Shown piece after piece: positions 61,401 through 64,000 of a DNA stretch of 64,000 bases. Position 1 is the first letter of the stretch; the number at the start of each line of letters is the position of its first letter. The notes below the pieces were generated by a model. It was not told the origin of the DNA. It saw only the letters and a program-made list of their open reading frames with translations, and did no database searches. The DNA is from Sinotaia quadrata. Lineage: Eukaryota; Mollusca; Gastropoda; Architaenioglossa; Viviparidae. The position numbers and the translations under genes are program-made. The stretch is taken from assembly GCA_028829895.1 (NCBI GenBank), contig CM054179.1, positions 38,191,117-38,255,116 of the forward strand. The letters are read 5' to 3'.

Positions 61401-63509
61401 ATTGCTCAGTCAGACAACAACCACTGAGTATGCACAGCAAATGACAAGTGAACTGACAGATAAAAATTAATCTGATGATATACTGAACCCTGTCAGACTT
61501 TGTCATATTTGTCTCAACATCAACACACACACACACACATGCACACAGAGAAACAGTTTTGACACTGCAGTAGAAAATGAAAAACTCTTCCTGATTATTT
61601 TACTGTATATTGTTGTGTGATGATACAAAATTATTCTTAGAATAATAGGTTCTTCCTGAATCTTATCAGATGTGCATATCTATAGGCCCTTTCATCTTCT
61701 CCACCATGTTTTCAGATGTACCTCATTTTGTGTACTAATAAAGATCTATACGAGGTACATAATTGTCAAAAATCTTATCTACTCAAGGCATTGGTTGCTT
61801 GGTGACTATGTTTCTGACTAGCATTACATTCCTAATGTAGACATATCTGATAAAAGTTTAGGAAAATTTATTTCACTTAGAAACATATCTTTTGTATTAA
61901 GACACAATACAGAAAAAGATTAGAGAAGATTTTATAGTATTAAAATTACTGACCTTAAACTGAGACCCTGCTGTTGCTGGTCGTTTTAGAGACTTGAAAG
62001 TTGGATCACCTGTAGTAAGAACCAGAAAATGCAATGATGTTTGATATCAAAACAGAGTGCAGAATAGAATAACTATAACTAAAATAATCACTTAATTTCA
62101 TATCAATTGTCTTGGCAGGTGATAGCAAGTAAACTAAACACAACACACAAAGTGAATGCAGATTTCTGTTCTGAATAAATATTTTTTAAACGGACATCTC
62201 AAAAGTTCACAACCTTTCATCTGCAGTGTATGAGTGAGCCAAAAATTTATTTTGTGGCATTTGCTTAATATTCAGAATACTTGGGATTTTCCAAGAAGTC
62301 CACCAGATAGGTGCCACAGCTGCTGTCTGATTGCACAAAGACTATTGCATGAGTTTCTGTCACAAGTTTCTCACCAATGAGGATGAAAAGTCTGCTGACT
62401 GAAAAATCAAGATTCTTGAGGTTTCTGCCATCTGTTTCTCACTAATTCTGATGAATGTAAGTATGCTGATTTTAGCAAAATTTTCACTGGCAATTAATCT
62501 TGTTCCACAACAATGACCCAGAGAGAAAAAAGTAACCAAAGGTATGATGGCACCTCCAGGCAAAGTCAAAAGAATCTAGAGTTTGTGGATGCCATGAAAG
62601 AACAACTTTCAAAGTAGCAGGTCTGAGTACACATTCACTAACATCTTTTAGTAAACAACCCAAATTTGAACATAAATCAACTTCTCATCAAAATGAATAT
62701 AAAACTCAAAGATTAAGACTTTCCACCAATAAATGATAAAGAGTATTGTACTCCAAACTACATCAATCACAATAGCAGCACTCATGTTTTAGATGGAAAT
62801 AAGTGTTGTTTTGTATCAGAATGGTTTCAGTAAGTATACTGGCATGAAGGACAAACAATTTTAAAACTTTCAATAGCAACTGTGTGGCAGATAGATTACA
62901 AAAAGTAAGTATGTAATAATTAAACAAATGCATACTCTTTACATAACAATTGCTACATTCACATATTCATTGCATAGCAATAGTGCCTTCTATAAAAGCA
63001 ACTTTTTGATATTGTGTGCAAGGTGGGCATAATATCTAAAAAAGTATGCATGGAGATTAGTGGAAAATATTTGGAAAAATCACAAATAAATATCCTCTGA
63101 GAGAAAAAAAATCCCTGTAGTTTATTTTATCAAAAGTTGTGAACTTTTGAGGTGCTCCTCATGTGTTCATAACATTGTACATAGTAGTGTACAAACTCAT
63201 AAAATTATGGCCATTACATTTTGCTATTAATAGCTAATTCATTTTTATTATGTGGTGTAACTGTCAATGATACCAAAACGAAATATTTTAAGGCTGTTTG
63301 TAGTGAATATGTGTAAATGTCTGTGCATGTGTGCATGTGTGTGTTTGAGTGTGTGTATGTGTGCATGCATGCATGTGTAAACAATGCATAATACCTTCTG
63401 GAAAAAGTATCTTTAATAGATGATGAGTACACTGAAACATAGCCTGAGACAGGTCTCGAAATAACAAGTCATTGTTCTTGTCCATAAATCCTTCCACTTT
63501 GTAGGTTAC
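9944..63509 (-). CDS. MYO1B: Class I unconventional myosin, MYO1B-like (3' part of gene)
   Basis: This actin-based, membrane-associated motor gene is read right to left. Coding exons in order: 63395-63509, 61954-62009, 60612-60677, 60258-60325, 58134-58350, 54671-54820, 52130-52198, 42430-42516, 38531-38617, 37211-37297, 36535-36621, 35278-35364, 25402-25563, 21374-21505, 18201-18307, 16587-16722, 12263-12415, 10448-10584, 9944-10067. They sum to 2127 nt, 709 codons with stop, and all junctions keep frame with AG/GT borders. Seen directly: late motor motifs (DKNNDLLFRDLSQAM, NPNYIRCIK), converter motif TWPHWKG, repeated IQ motifs, and a basic TH1 tail with no SH3 domain. The TWPHWKG motif and the tail pattern match the MYO1A/MYO1B branch better than MYO1C, MYO1D or MYO1E; this rests on family knowledge, without a search. 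The start codon and ATP-binding loops are outside the window. Vertebrate MYO1B has up to six IQ motifs; this gene can encode nine. The ortholog name is likely but unproven. Confidence -1.
10068..10447 (-). other. MYO1B: Myosin intron (380 bp)
   Basis: AT-rich spacer between the last two coding exons with consensus borders. Nothing else seen. Confidence -1.
10448..10584 (-). CDS. MYO1B: Myosin exon: TH1 domain, part 3
   Basis: A 137-nt exon with acceptor ccacag and donor GTAAGT; it enters in phase 0 and leaves in phase 2. It encodes KKGDFVFSNEHIIEVVAKL, the amphipathic C-terminal helix of the PH-like fold, then GKPPEVQISP. The KGDFxFSxxHxIE motif is characteristic of MYO1A/MYO1B tails. Confidence -1.
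10585..12262 (-). other. MYO1B: Myosin intron with an unassigned plus-strand ORF
   Basis: Intron inside the TH1 domain. On the plus strand, 11490-11933 is open for 147 codons, with a His-rich part (KENHPELHMHYQTHH). No known domain is recognised and the opposite strand is broken by stops. It may be debris of an old insertion or chance; I do not call it a gene. Confidence -1.
12263..12415 (-). CDS. MYO1B: Myosin exon: TH1 domain, part 2 (PH-like core)
   Basis: A 153-nt phase 0 to 0 exon with acceptor catcag and donor GTAAGA. It encodes 51 residues: MVGKLMAISTKAVLLLDQK, then IPLSLVTKIS and DHLAVIHLHK. The alternation of strands and the LLLDQK...V.KIS...D..AVH pattern match the beta sheet of the TH1 PH-like domain. 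The initial Met is internal, because the frame is continuous with the previous exon. Confidence -1.
13030..13385. repeat. Minisatellite, about 62-bp unit, about six copies
   Basis: Unit contains gataactccctgggagctag and tgtgggcctcttgggcctgg. Higher GC than its surroundings. The open frames it produces on both strands come from repetition, not from a gene. Confidence -1.
13895..14185. repeat. Minisatellite, left part of an interrupted array
   Basis: Units of about 70 bp with ttgtcaccatgccagtcaac and attcagtcaataaaag. The same family resumes at 16.04 kb on the other side of a coding-like insert. Confidence -1.
14533..16014 (+). pseudogene. Degraded coding-like insert, unknown protein
   Basis: Richer in GC than its surroundings and coding-like. 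From the ATG at 14533 one frame runs to 15228, interrupted by a single TAG at 14671-14673. The open part continues LLAQELHMYQVALLEHC and becomes rich in Ser, Pro, Thr and Gln (PPPASVVEMPGYIMPQ; FDFETEPQFNFNSGGG). After a stop, further coding-like blocks follow in other frames (15254-15634, 15612-15842, 15745-16014), as expected from frameshifts. No catalytic motif, zinc knuckle or membrane segment was seen. It may be a gag- or ORF1-like retroelement remnant or a retrocopy; the family is not recognised. Gene-like composition is clear, identity is not. Confidence -1.
16040..16600. repeat. Minisatellite, right part of the interrupted array
   Basis: Units of about 85 bp with taacattcagtcagttcaag, ttcataataacttccttaca and tagtattctctttatcataa; about six copies. 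It shares the tcaacattcagtca and ttgtcatcatg elements with the array at 13.90-14.19 kb and abuts the myosin exon at 16587. Confidence -1.
16587..16722 (-). CDS. MYO1B: Myosin exon: TH1 membrane-binding domain, part 1
   Basis: A 136-nt exon with acceptor tttcag and donor GTGAGA; it enters in phase 2 and leaves in phase 0. It encodes VPVPFREDYVGLMQNPKWQK and ends FKINRADGK. In MYO1 tails the matching region (KINRANGK) is part of the PH-like fold that binds phosphoinositides; the basic residues are kept here. Confidence -1.
16723..18200 (-). other. MYO1B: Myosin intron with 34-bp repeat and poly-C run
   Basis: AT-rich intron. Contains a short minisatellite at 17.64-17.76 kb and a run of 14 C at about 18043-18056. 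No coding potential seen. Confidence -1.
17640..17757. repeat. Minisatellite, about 34-bp unit, four copies
   Basis: Unit aatctaatcaccagtaggcc then tgcagcttactaa, with few changes between copies. Confidence -1.
18201..18307 (-). CDS. MYO1B: Myosin exon: entry to TH1 tail
   Basis: A 107-nt exon with acceptor catttag and donor GTGAGA; it enters in phase 0 and leaves in phase 2. It encodes CSKYRQKFDEKTKQKMREKL and ends KGKKAIYPA plus a split Ser codon. The KYR...F...KLxASDIFKGKKxxYP pattern is conserved in class I tails. The dead retrotransposon just upstream (18.46-20.6 kb) sits in the preceding intron. Confidence -1.
18308..21373 (-). other. MYO1B: Myosin intron containing a dead retrotransposon
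   Basis: Intron of 3.1 kb. Most of it is the non-LTR element annotated separately. The part from about 20.7 to 21.37 kb shows no recognisable feature. Confidence -1.
18460..20680 (+). mobile_element. Decayed non-LTR retrotransposon (RT and RNase H)
   Basis: Plus-strand remnant, opposite to the host gene. Order seen: a pre-RT stretch ending GPDQIIYRKIKKAHP; AHVTPILKPGKLL and SYRPISFTS of the RT fingers; FVDDTSQW, corresponding to the catalytic YADD-type box, at about 19274-19300; a thumb-like region with FLGVIFQDNCQWNEYI. Next comes an RNase H domain with VYMDSSHDPLTGRIG, TAEMMAILMGLIQA, a DSLLAVKGL segment and GNEKMDKLA. The RT plus C-terminal RNase H layout points to the I/Jockey-like non-LTR groups. 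Many stops and frameshifts make it non-functional. The 5' part (ORF1, endonuclease) is missing or unrecognisable. Confidence -1.
21374..21505 (-). CDS. MYO1B: Myosin exon: post-IQ region
   Basis: A 132-nt phase 0 to 0 exon with a tttttcag acceptor and donor GTACAA. It encodes 44 residues including LRRNLPSMSPISEDWPAAP and EELRRIYHRWR. The pattern (MPSLSP, NWP, LKRIFHLWR in vertebrate MYO1B) is typical of the segment between the last IQ motif and TH1. Identity is secure. Confidence -1.
22140..23760 (+). mobile_element. Decayed piggyBac-like transposase
   Basis: Plus-strand fragments in the right order for a piggyBac transposase: an acidic N-terminus (SKDDSETESDIDFT, then NSSKSDSNNEVASDP); a segment reading PDEFV and NTNRH like the family's ETNRYA block; IYFRKRLAYLQYMPACQ matching the R..KQYMP..P motif; a later LGYYVVTKMSAELDFTN part; and YNVHINGVDIHDQ, the conserved NxGVDxxDQ motif with its catalytic Asp, at about 23330-23365. 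Stops and frameshifts separate the blocks, so it is inactive. A TTAA followed by CCCTTGAAAAGCC at about 20713 could be an old terminus but is far away; the other end was not found. Confidence -1.
24430..24570. repeat. Minisatellite, about 45-bp unit, three copies
   Basis: Repeats of agcaatctgtgattacattt then tgctctcctaatcagtgatg. Confidence -1.
25402..25563 (-). CDS. MYO1B: Myosin exon: last IQ motif and start of tail
   Basis: A 162-nt phase 0 to 0 exon, 54 residues; the acceptor is atgcag and the donor GTAAGT. The first 29 residues follow the cassette pattern (ARSLLAQLRKERKIFL, then VISKYFHGWQ). The exon then runs on into the tail with VRKLYKPKFRRIAGPKV. So the terminal IQ unit is fused to the neck-tail junction and must be present in every transcript that reaches the tail. 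The IQ core is non-consensus (Ser for Gln, His for Arg). Confidence -1.
27155..27196. repeat. (CA)n microsatellite
   Basis: About 20 uninterrupted CA units, preceded by a pyrimidine-rich tract. Confidence -1.
30725..30978. repeat. Minisatellite, about 63-bp unit, four copies
   Basis: Unit accatgtaaaaagaacctgt, aacctcaaaaaggaaaacaa, tagaaaacaagccaacattt. Copies differ at only a few positions. The period is close to a multiple of three, which explains the repetitive open frames on the minus strand. Confidence -1.
31861..31947 (-). pseudogene. MYO1B: Decayed myosin IQ cassette (broken donor site)
   Basis: An 87-nt copy of the IQ cassette, still open in frame (ARQELARLKALKYGKF at the start), with an intact tag acceptor and the same upstream intron block as the others. 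Two things are broken. The donor that is GTGTGC in its siblings reads ATGCTC here. The IQ core reads LQKYKCGLQ, with the conserved Arg replaced by Cys. I found no nearby GT that would restore phase 0. It is probably a dead exon. Alternatives are a rare non-canonical site or a sequencing or allelic variant at one base. Confidence -1.
31948..35277 (-). other. MYO1B: Intron between IQ cassettes
   Basis: The 40 bp next to the acceptor side of the decayed exon carry the block shared by all cassettes. The rest is AT-rich sequence with no repeats or genes that I can support. Confidence -1.
35278..35364 (-). CDS. MYO1B: Myosin IQ cassette (IQ 8)
   Basis: An 87-nt phase 0 to 0 exon with a GTGTGC donor. 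It encodes ARRQLVHLKELRQYILAVI and then IIQKHIRGRQ, a good IQ core once followed by AR. The T-rich intron upstream and the block of about 35 bp next to the acceptor match the neighbouring cassettes. Confidence -1.
35365..36534 (-). other. MYO1B: Intron between IQ cassettes, part duplicated
   Basis: AT-rich. Its lower-coordinate end carries the shared acceptor-side block. From 36194 on it belongs to unit 1 of the tandem duplication. A short (TG)n lies near 35.47 kb. Confidence -1.
36535..36621 (-). CDS. MYO1B: Myosin IQ cassette, duplicate copy B (IQ 7)
   Basis: An 87-nt phase 0 to 0 exon identical in all 87 bases to 37211-37297, with intact AG and GTGTGC borders. The surrounding introns differ from the other unit at roughly 15 positions by eye. 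Exon identity over diverged introns suggests a recent duplication with the exon under constraint, or local gene conversion. Confidence -1.
37211..37297 (-). CDS. MYO1B: Myosin IQ cassette, duplicate copy A (IQ 6)
   Basis: An 87-nt phase 0 to 0 exon, base-for-base identical to the exon at 36535-36621. It encodes ARQELAHLKKLKLQVLSAV and then IIQKYFRGMQ, a perfect IQ core with the following AR. It lies in the second unit of a tandem duplication of about 677 bp. Both splice sites are intact. Confidence -1.
38531..38617 (-). CDS. MYO1B: Myosin IQ cassette (IQ 5)
   Basis: An 87-nt phase 0 to 0 exon with donor GTGTGC. It encodes 29 residues starting ARQELARLKEQKRRKL with the IQ core IQKYSRGMQ-AR, a perfect IQxxxRGxxxR once the next exon supplies AR. 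The flanking intron shares the block found beside the other cassettes. A regular light-chain-binding helix segment is expected. Confidence -1.
38618..42429 (-). other. MYO1B: Intron between IQ 4 and the cassette cluster
   Basis: AT-rich, 3.8 kb. A mixed CATG/CA microsatellite sits at about 38850-38898. A near-duplicate segment, about 100 bp apart, lies at 39.48-39.62 kb (ggttgtcttaagcaatcatt, agttaaacagaactt). A poly-A run lies at about 42349-42364. No coding potential seen. Confidence -1.
42430..42516 (-). CDS. MYO1B: Myosin IQ exon 1 of the 87-nt series (IQ 4)
   Basis: An 87-nt phase 0 to 0 exon with acceptor attttag and donor GTTTGA. It encodes 29 residues beginning ARVLLAKLKLAKKQKL and ending TIRRFYLGYK. 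The IQ core is divergent: Arg instead of Gln and Leu instead of Arg. Its flanking intron sequence lacks the conserved block shared by the next five cassettes, so it is probably an older copy and may be constitutive. Confidence -1.
43920..45500 (+). mobile_element. Probable retroelement remnant with CAA/ACC expansions
   Basis: A patch of higher GC with fragmentary plus-strand coding: KMKFNSSQTTRQEIKEAFLQ, then EIDVILDKLAKLLEVPPFSP, then runs rich in Thr, Asn and Gln from (ACA)n and (ACC)n. It ends gctggaaactgctatcgtta followed by taataaaagaagaagaag, a short A-rich tail like the 3' end of a LINE or SINE. No reverse transcriptase was seen. ORF1-like remnant is my best guess; identity uncertain. 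Confidence -1.
46020..46262. repeat. Minisatellite, about 58-bp unit, four to five copies
   Basis: Unit ttttcaccagatatgagtcc, actaagaaacttatttacag, tgagagtaaaaatgatt. Produces a repetitive plus-strand open frame. Confidence -1.
47195..47405. repeat. Minisatellite, about 30-bp unit
   Basis: Unit taacatacattacagattaa then cagttggttt; central copies identical, outer ones diverged. Confidence -1.
48960..49590. repeat. Minisatellite, about 31-34 bp unit
   Basis: Many copies of gaccagattgatggtgatgg followed by aacaggtatccaaa or variants. The 34-bp spacing keeps three minus-strand frames open at once, so the overlapping open frames of 97 to 150 codons are artefacts. Confidence -1.
49590..50045. 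repeat. Minisatellite, about 30-45 bp unit
   Basis: Variant copies of gaagatcagcttagaggtgt then taaaaatgtgaat, directly adjoining a different array; a change of repeat family occurs near 49.6 kb. Confidence -1.
52130..52198 (-). CDS. MYO1B: Myosin exon: IQ motif 3
   Basis: A 69-nt phase 0 to 0 exon, 23 residues, with a strong GTAAGT donor. It encodes AHKQYLMKKQATLTIQCYTR and then GWK. The IQ motif IQCYTRGWK-AR is completed by the first two residues of whichever exon follows. It is shorter than the 29-residue cassettes downstream. An intron of about 9.6 kb follows. Confidence -1.
53085..54130 (-). mobile_element. Decayed pogo/Tigger-like transposase
   Basis: Minus-strand fragments: NMKLQAKDQTDWACHWF; GGVIVCVHSKGWMDEEG; KLWLCNMWGRRPGTVLRKCP; LLVWDMFHAHITKGVKYEEK with an expected catalytic Asp; NPAGLTSMLQPVNV followed by IKPFKD; then ISNAMDGSEDDANYEETDE near the C-terminus. 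This order is typical of pogo-type DDE transposases. The usual QPLD motif reads QPVN here, so the third catalytic Asp is lost, and frames shift near 53.68 and 53.5 kb. Beyond the C-terminus, ataagtcgaggg occurs at 53086-53097 and again at 53140-53151, as in the terminal regions of such elements. The N-terminal part and the other end were not found. Confidence -1.
54107..54300. repeat. Dispersed repeat, copy 1
   Basis: Shares a diverged stretch of about 190 bp with 62835-63010: both read aaacaattg or acaattt, later gtaagta..taataatta, then atactctt, tgctacatt and agtgcctt in the same order. Confidence -1.
54671..54820 (-). CDS. MYO1B: Myosin exon: IQ motif 1 and most of IQ 2
   Basis: A 150-nt phase 0 to 0 exon, 50 residues; the acceptor ends cacag and the donor is GTTAGC. 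It starts LFDLEERRRERMQYLATL and holds a full IQ motif, IQKIWRGWVQR. A second weaker one, VISAYFRCYW, is completed by the next exon. IQ motifs form the lever arm and bind calmodulin or related light chains. IQ 2 departs from consensus (Ser in place of Gln, Cys in place of Gly), as is common in class I necks. Confidence -1.
55880..56460. repeat. Minisatellite, about 30-bp unit
   Basis: Around 18 variant copies of acaaacaaacagttggcaac then tcatatacac. The two long minus-strand open frames here (Cys/Val/Leu-rich) are repeat artefacts. Confidence -1.
56806..57330 (-). mobile_element. piggyBac-like N-terminal fragment and possible terminus
   Basis: On the minus strand from about 57270, an acidic duplicated segment reads MSDVLSSNNEWDVLSEEILE then SSNKSRESD, and after a one-base shift NNVWDDLSEVLESSDKSSES, DEDAIALSKPWF. 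Acidic Ser-rich N-termini like this precede many piggyBac transposases. At 56806 TTAA is followed by CCCTTTGGACC, the expected form of a piggyBac target site plus terminus. No catalytic domain lies between them, so this would be an internally deleted copy. Moderate to low certainty. Confidence -1.
57440..57900. repeat. Minisatellite, about 41-55 bp unit
   Basis: Copies of tttttaagctgtacctccca then gatctcccagtgccaccact, increasingly similar toward 57.7-57.84 kb. Higher GC than its surroundings. Confidence -1.
58134..58350 (-). CDS. MYO1B: Myosin exon: SH1 helix, converter and start of lever arm
   Basis: A 217-nt exon, the longest in the window; the acceptor is ctatag and the donor GTGAAT. It encodes LMENLRVRRAGYAFRQVYE, then the converter with TWPHWKG and the conserved YGKTKIFIKNPKL that ends the converter. 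TWPHWKG points to the MYO1A/MYO1B branch. The reading frame continues only a few codons past the donor, so the splice site is well supported. It leaves in phase 0, and the next exon continues with LFDLEERRRER. Confidence -1.
58351..60257 (-). other. MYO1B: Myosin intron with (AGGTG)n
   Basis: Intron of 1.9 kb. A pentanucleotide (AGGTG)n run lies at about 58969-59004. A GC-richer spot near 59.78-59.82 kb (gtaacggcgatggatcagaa) was not identified. Otherwise AT-rich. Confidence -1.
60258..60325 (-). CDS. MYO1B: Myosin exon: start of SH1/SH2 region
   Basis: A 68-nt exon with acceptor cacag and donor GTAAGT. It enters in phase 0 and leaves in phase 2. It starts with PND, completing CIKPND, and ends QHQVRYLG, the SH2-helix side of the force-transducing region. 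The next exon continues with LMENLRVRRAGYA. Confidence -1.
60612..60677 (-). CDS. MYO1B: Myosin exon: NPNYIRCIK helix
   Basis: A 66-nt phase 0 to 0 exon; the acceptor ends cag and the donor is GTAACT. It encodes VSVTELMKNLLSKNPNYIRC followed by IK. The NPNYIRCIKPN motif is near-universal in myosin motor domains, and its last PN comes from the next exon. Very secure assignment. Confidence -1.
60678..61953 (-). other. MYO1B: Myosin intron, no feature but a short (CA)n
   Basis: Intron of 1.3 kb; (CA)n at about 61522-61541. Nothing else supported. Confidence -1.
61954..62009 (-). CDS. MYO1B: Myosin exon: loop 2 region
   Basis: A 56-nt exon with acceptor ttactacag and donor GTCAGT. It completes the split Gly codon and encodes DPTFKSLKRPATAGSQFK. 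In myosins this is loop 2, the surface loop that contacts actin, followed by the conserved GSQFK helix start. The basic cluster KSLKR is typical of class I loop 2. It leaves in phase 0. Confidence -1.
62192..63158. mobile_element. Element of about 960 bp with inverted terminal repeats
   Basis: The left edge reads ggacatctcaaaagttcaca and continues ac; the right edge, reversed, reads ggagcacctcaaaagttcac and continues aac. The shared core ctcaaaagttcacaac is 16 bp. This is what a Tc1/mariner-type or related DNA transposon looks like. Inside, minus-strand fragments are coding-like (ETHAIVFVQSDSSCGTYLVD; WRCHHTFGYFF), but no DDE motif is recognised. Probably non-autonomous or decayed. It lies in the intron between the first two exons seen here. 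Confidence -1.
62835..63010. repeat. Dispersed repeat, copy 2
   Basis: Same diverged repeat as 54107-54300, here inside the element bounded by inverted repeats. Confidence -1.
63300..63382. repeat. (TG)n / (CATG)n microsatellite
   Basis: Irregular TG-rich run with gcatgcatgcatg just outside the donor side of the 63395-63509 exon. The His/Thr-rich frame opposite it is an artefact. Confidence -1.
63395..63509 (-). CDS. MYO1B: Myosin exon: lower 50-kDa region of motor
   Basis: First exon of the gene visible here. The acceptor is ttttgcag and the donor GTATTA; it enters in phase 0 and leaves in phase 1, splitting a Gly codon. It encodes the conserved stretch VEGFMDKNNDLLFRDLS and ends in LFPEG. 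In class I myosins this segment runs from the lower 50-kDa actin-binding region into loop 2. The match is residue by residue across the whole exon, so identity is secure. The preceding exon, which should end just before VTYKV, was not found between 63510 and 64000 and probably lies off the window. Confidence -1.
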
Positions 63510-64000
63510 CTGCAAAAGACAAGTTCTGAAAGTCTCAGTACACATTATTATTCAGACTATAGTATAAGAGAGTGAAAATAGTGAAAACAAAATATCAAAT
63601 CTGTAAGTGTAACTTAGTTGATAATGCCAACATGTTCTTTTTTATGTATAATTACAAAAGCAGCCTATATTTTGATAATTCAATAATGATTGTATAAACT
63701 AACAGTGTGACATAAAACAACCAACAGGTTGCCTTTAAGAACCCTTTTCAACAAATTGAGCGATGGGAAAAAAATAGAGCCAGCAAAGCAGCATGTTTGA
63801 AGTTCTCAGTCAGTCCCAAATAGCAGTCGAATGTCCAGGTAAAATTCTGAAATGTCTATAAATGTTTAGAATTTACAATGGATTTTCATAGATGTTTTAT
63901 TATAACTATGATGACCCTTCCATTTCTTCCCCTTTGTGCCATCTCTTCTTGTGATCTTGATTCACTAAATTAACCACTCAGAGGACCAGTCTCATCTGTT
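63510..64000 (-). other. MYO1B: Upstream intron running off the window
   Basis: AT-rich sequence without any motor-domain motif on the minus strand. The preceding myosin exon is presumably beyond the edge. Confidence -1.

Overview
This window looks like animal nuclear DNA: AT-rich, with multi-kilobase introns, (CA)n and (TG)n runs, many minisatellites and decayed transposons. No tRNA, rRNA, CRISPR or prokaryotic gene layout was seen. The repeat texture and exon sequences would fit a mollusc, perhaps a cephalopod. That is inference from general appearance, not from a search.

One gene dominates. On the minus strand, from the right edge to about 9.94 kb, lies the 3' two thirds of a class I myosin gene of the MYO1A/MYO1B type (short-tailed, with a TH1 tail and no SH3 domain). 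I placed 19 coding exons with consensus splice sites and one extra broken exon. Spliced together the 19 exons give 2127 nt, exactly 709 codons including the stop, with every junction in phase. In transcription order they encode the end of the motor domain (63.5 to 58.1 kb), the light-chain-binding neck (54.8 to 25.4 kb), and the TH1 membrane-binding tail with its stop codon (25.5 to 9.94 kb). The N-terminal half of the motor, including the ATP-binding loops, lies beyond the right edge.

The striking part is the neck. Between 42.5 and 31.8 kb are six 87-nt exons, each phase 0 to 0, each giving 29 residues with one IQ motif. One pair (36.5 and 37.2 kb) lies in a fresh, roughly 677-bp tandem duplication and has identical exons. 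Another (31.9 kb) has lost its 5' splice site and its key IQ arginine. Full inclusion gives nine IQ motifs, against at most about six in vertebrate MYO1B. Cassette skipping would change neck length in 29-residue steps without shifting the frame.

The introns hold transposon debris. There is a non-LTR retrotransposon with reverse transcriptase and RNase H (18.5 to 20.6 kb), a piggyBac-like transposase (22.1 to 23.7 kb), a pogo/Tigger-like transposase (53.1 to 54.1 kb) and a second piggyBac-like N-terminal fragment (56.8 to 57.3 kb). There is also an element of about 960 bp bounded by inverted repeats (62.2 to 63.2 kb), an unidentified coding-like insertion that splits a minisatellite (14.2 to 16.0 kb), and a retroelement-like patch (43.9 to 45.5 kb). 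About 9.5 kb at the left edge lies downstream of the myosin stop codon and contains mainly minisatellites plus one weak candidate exon of another gene.
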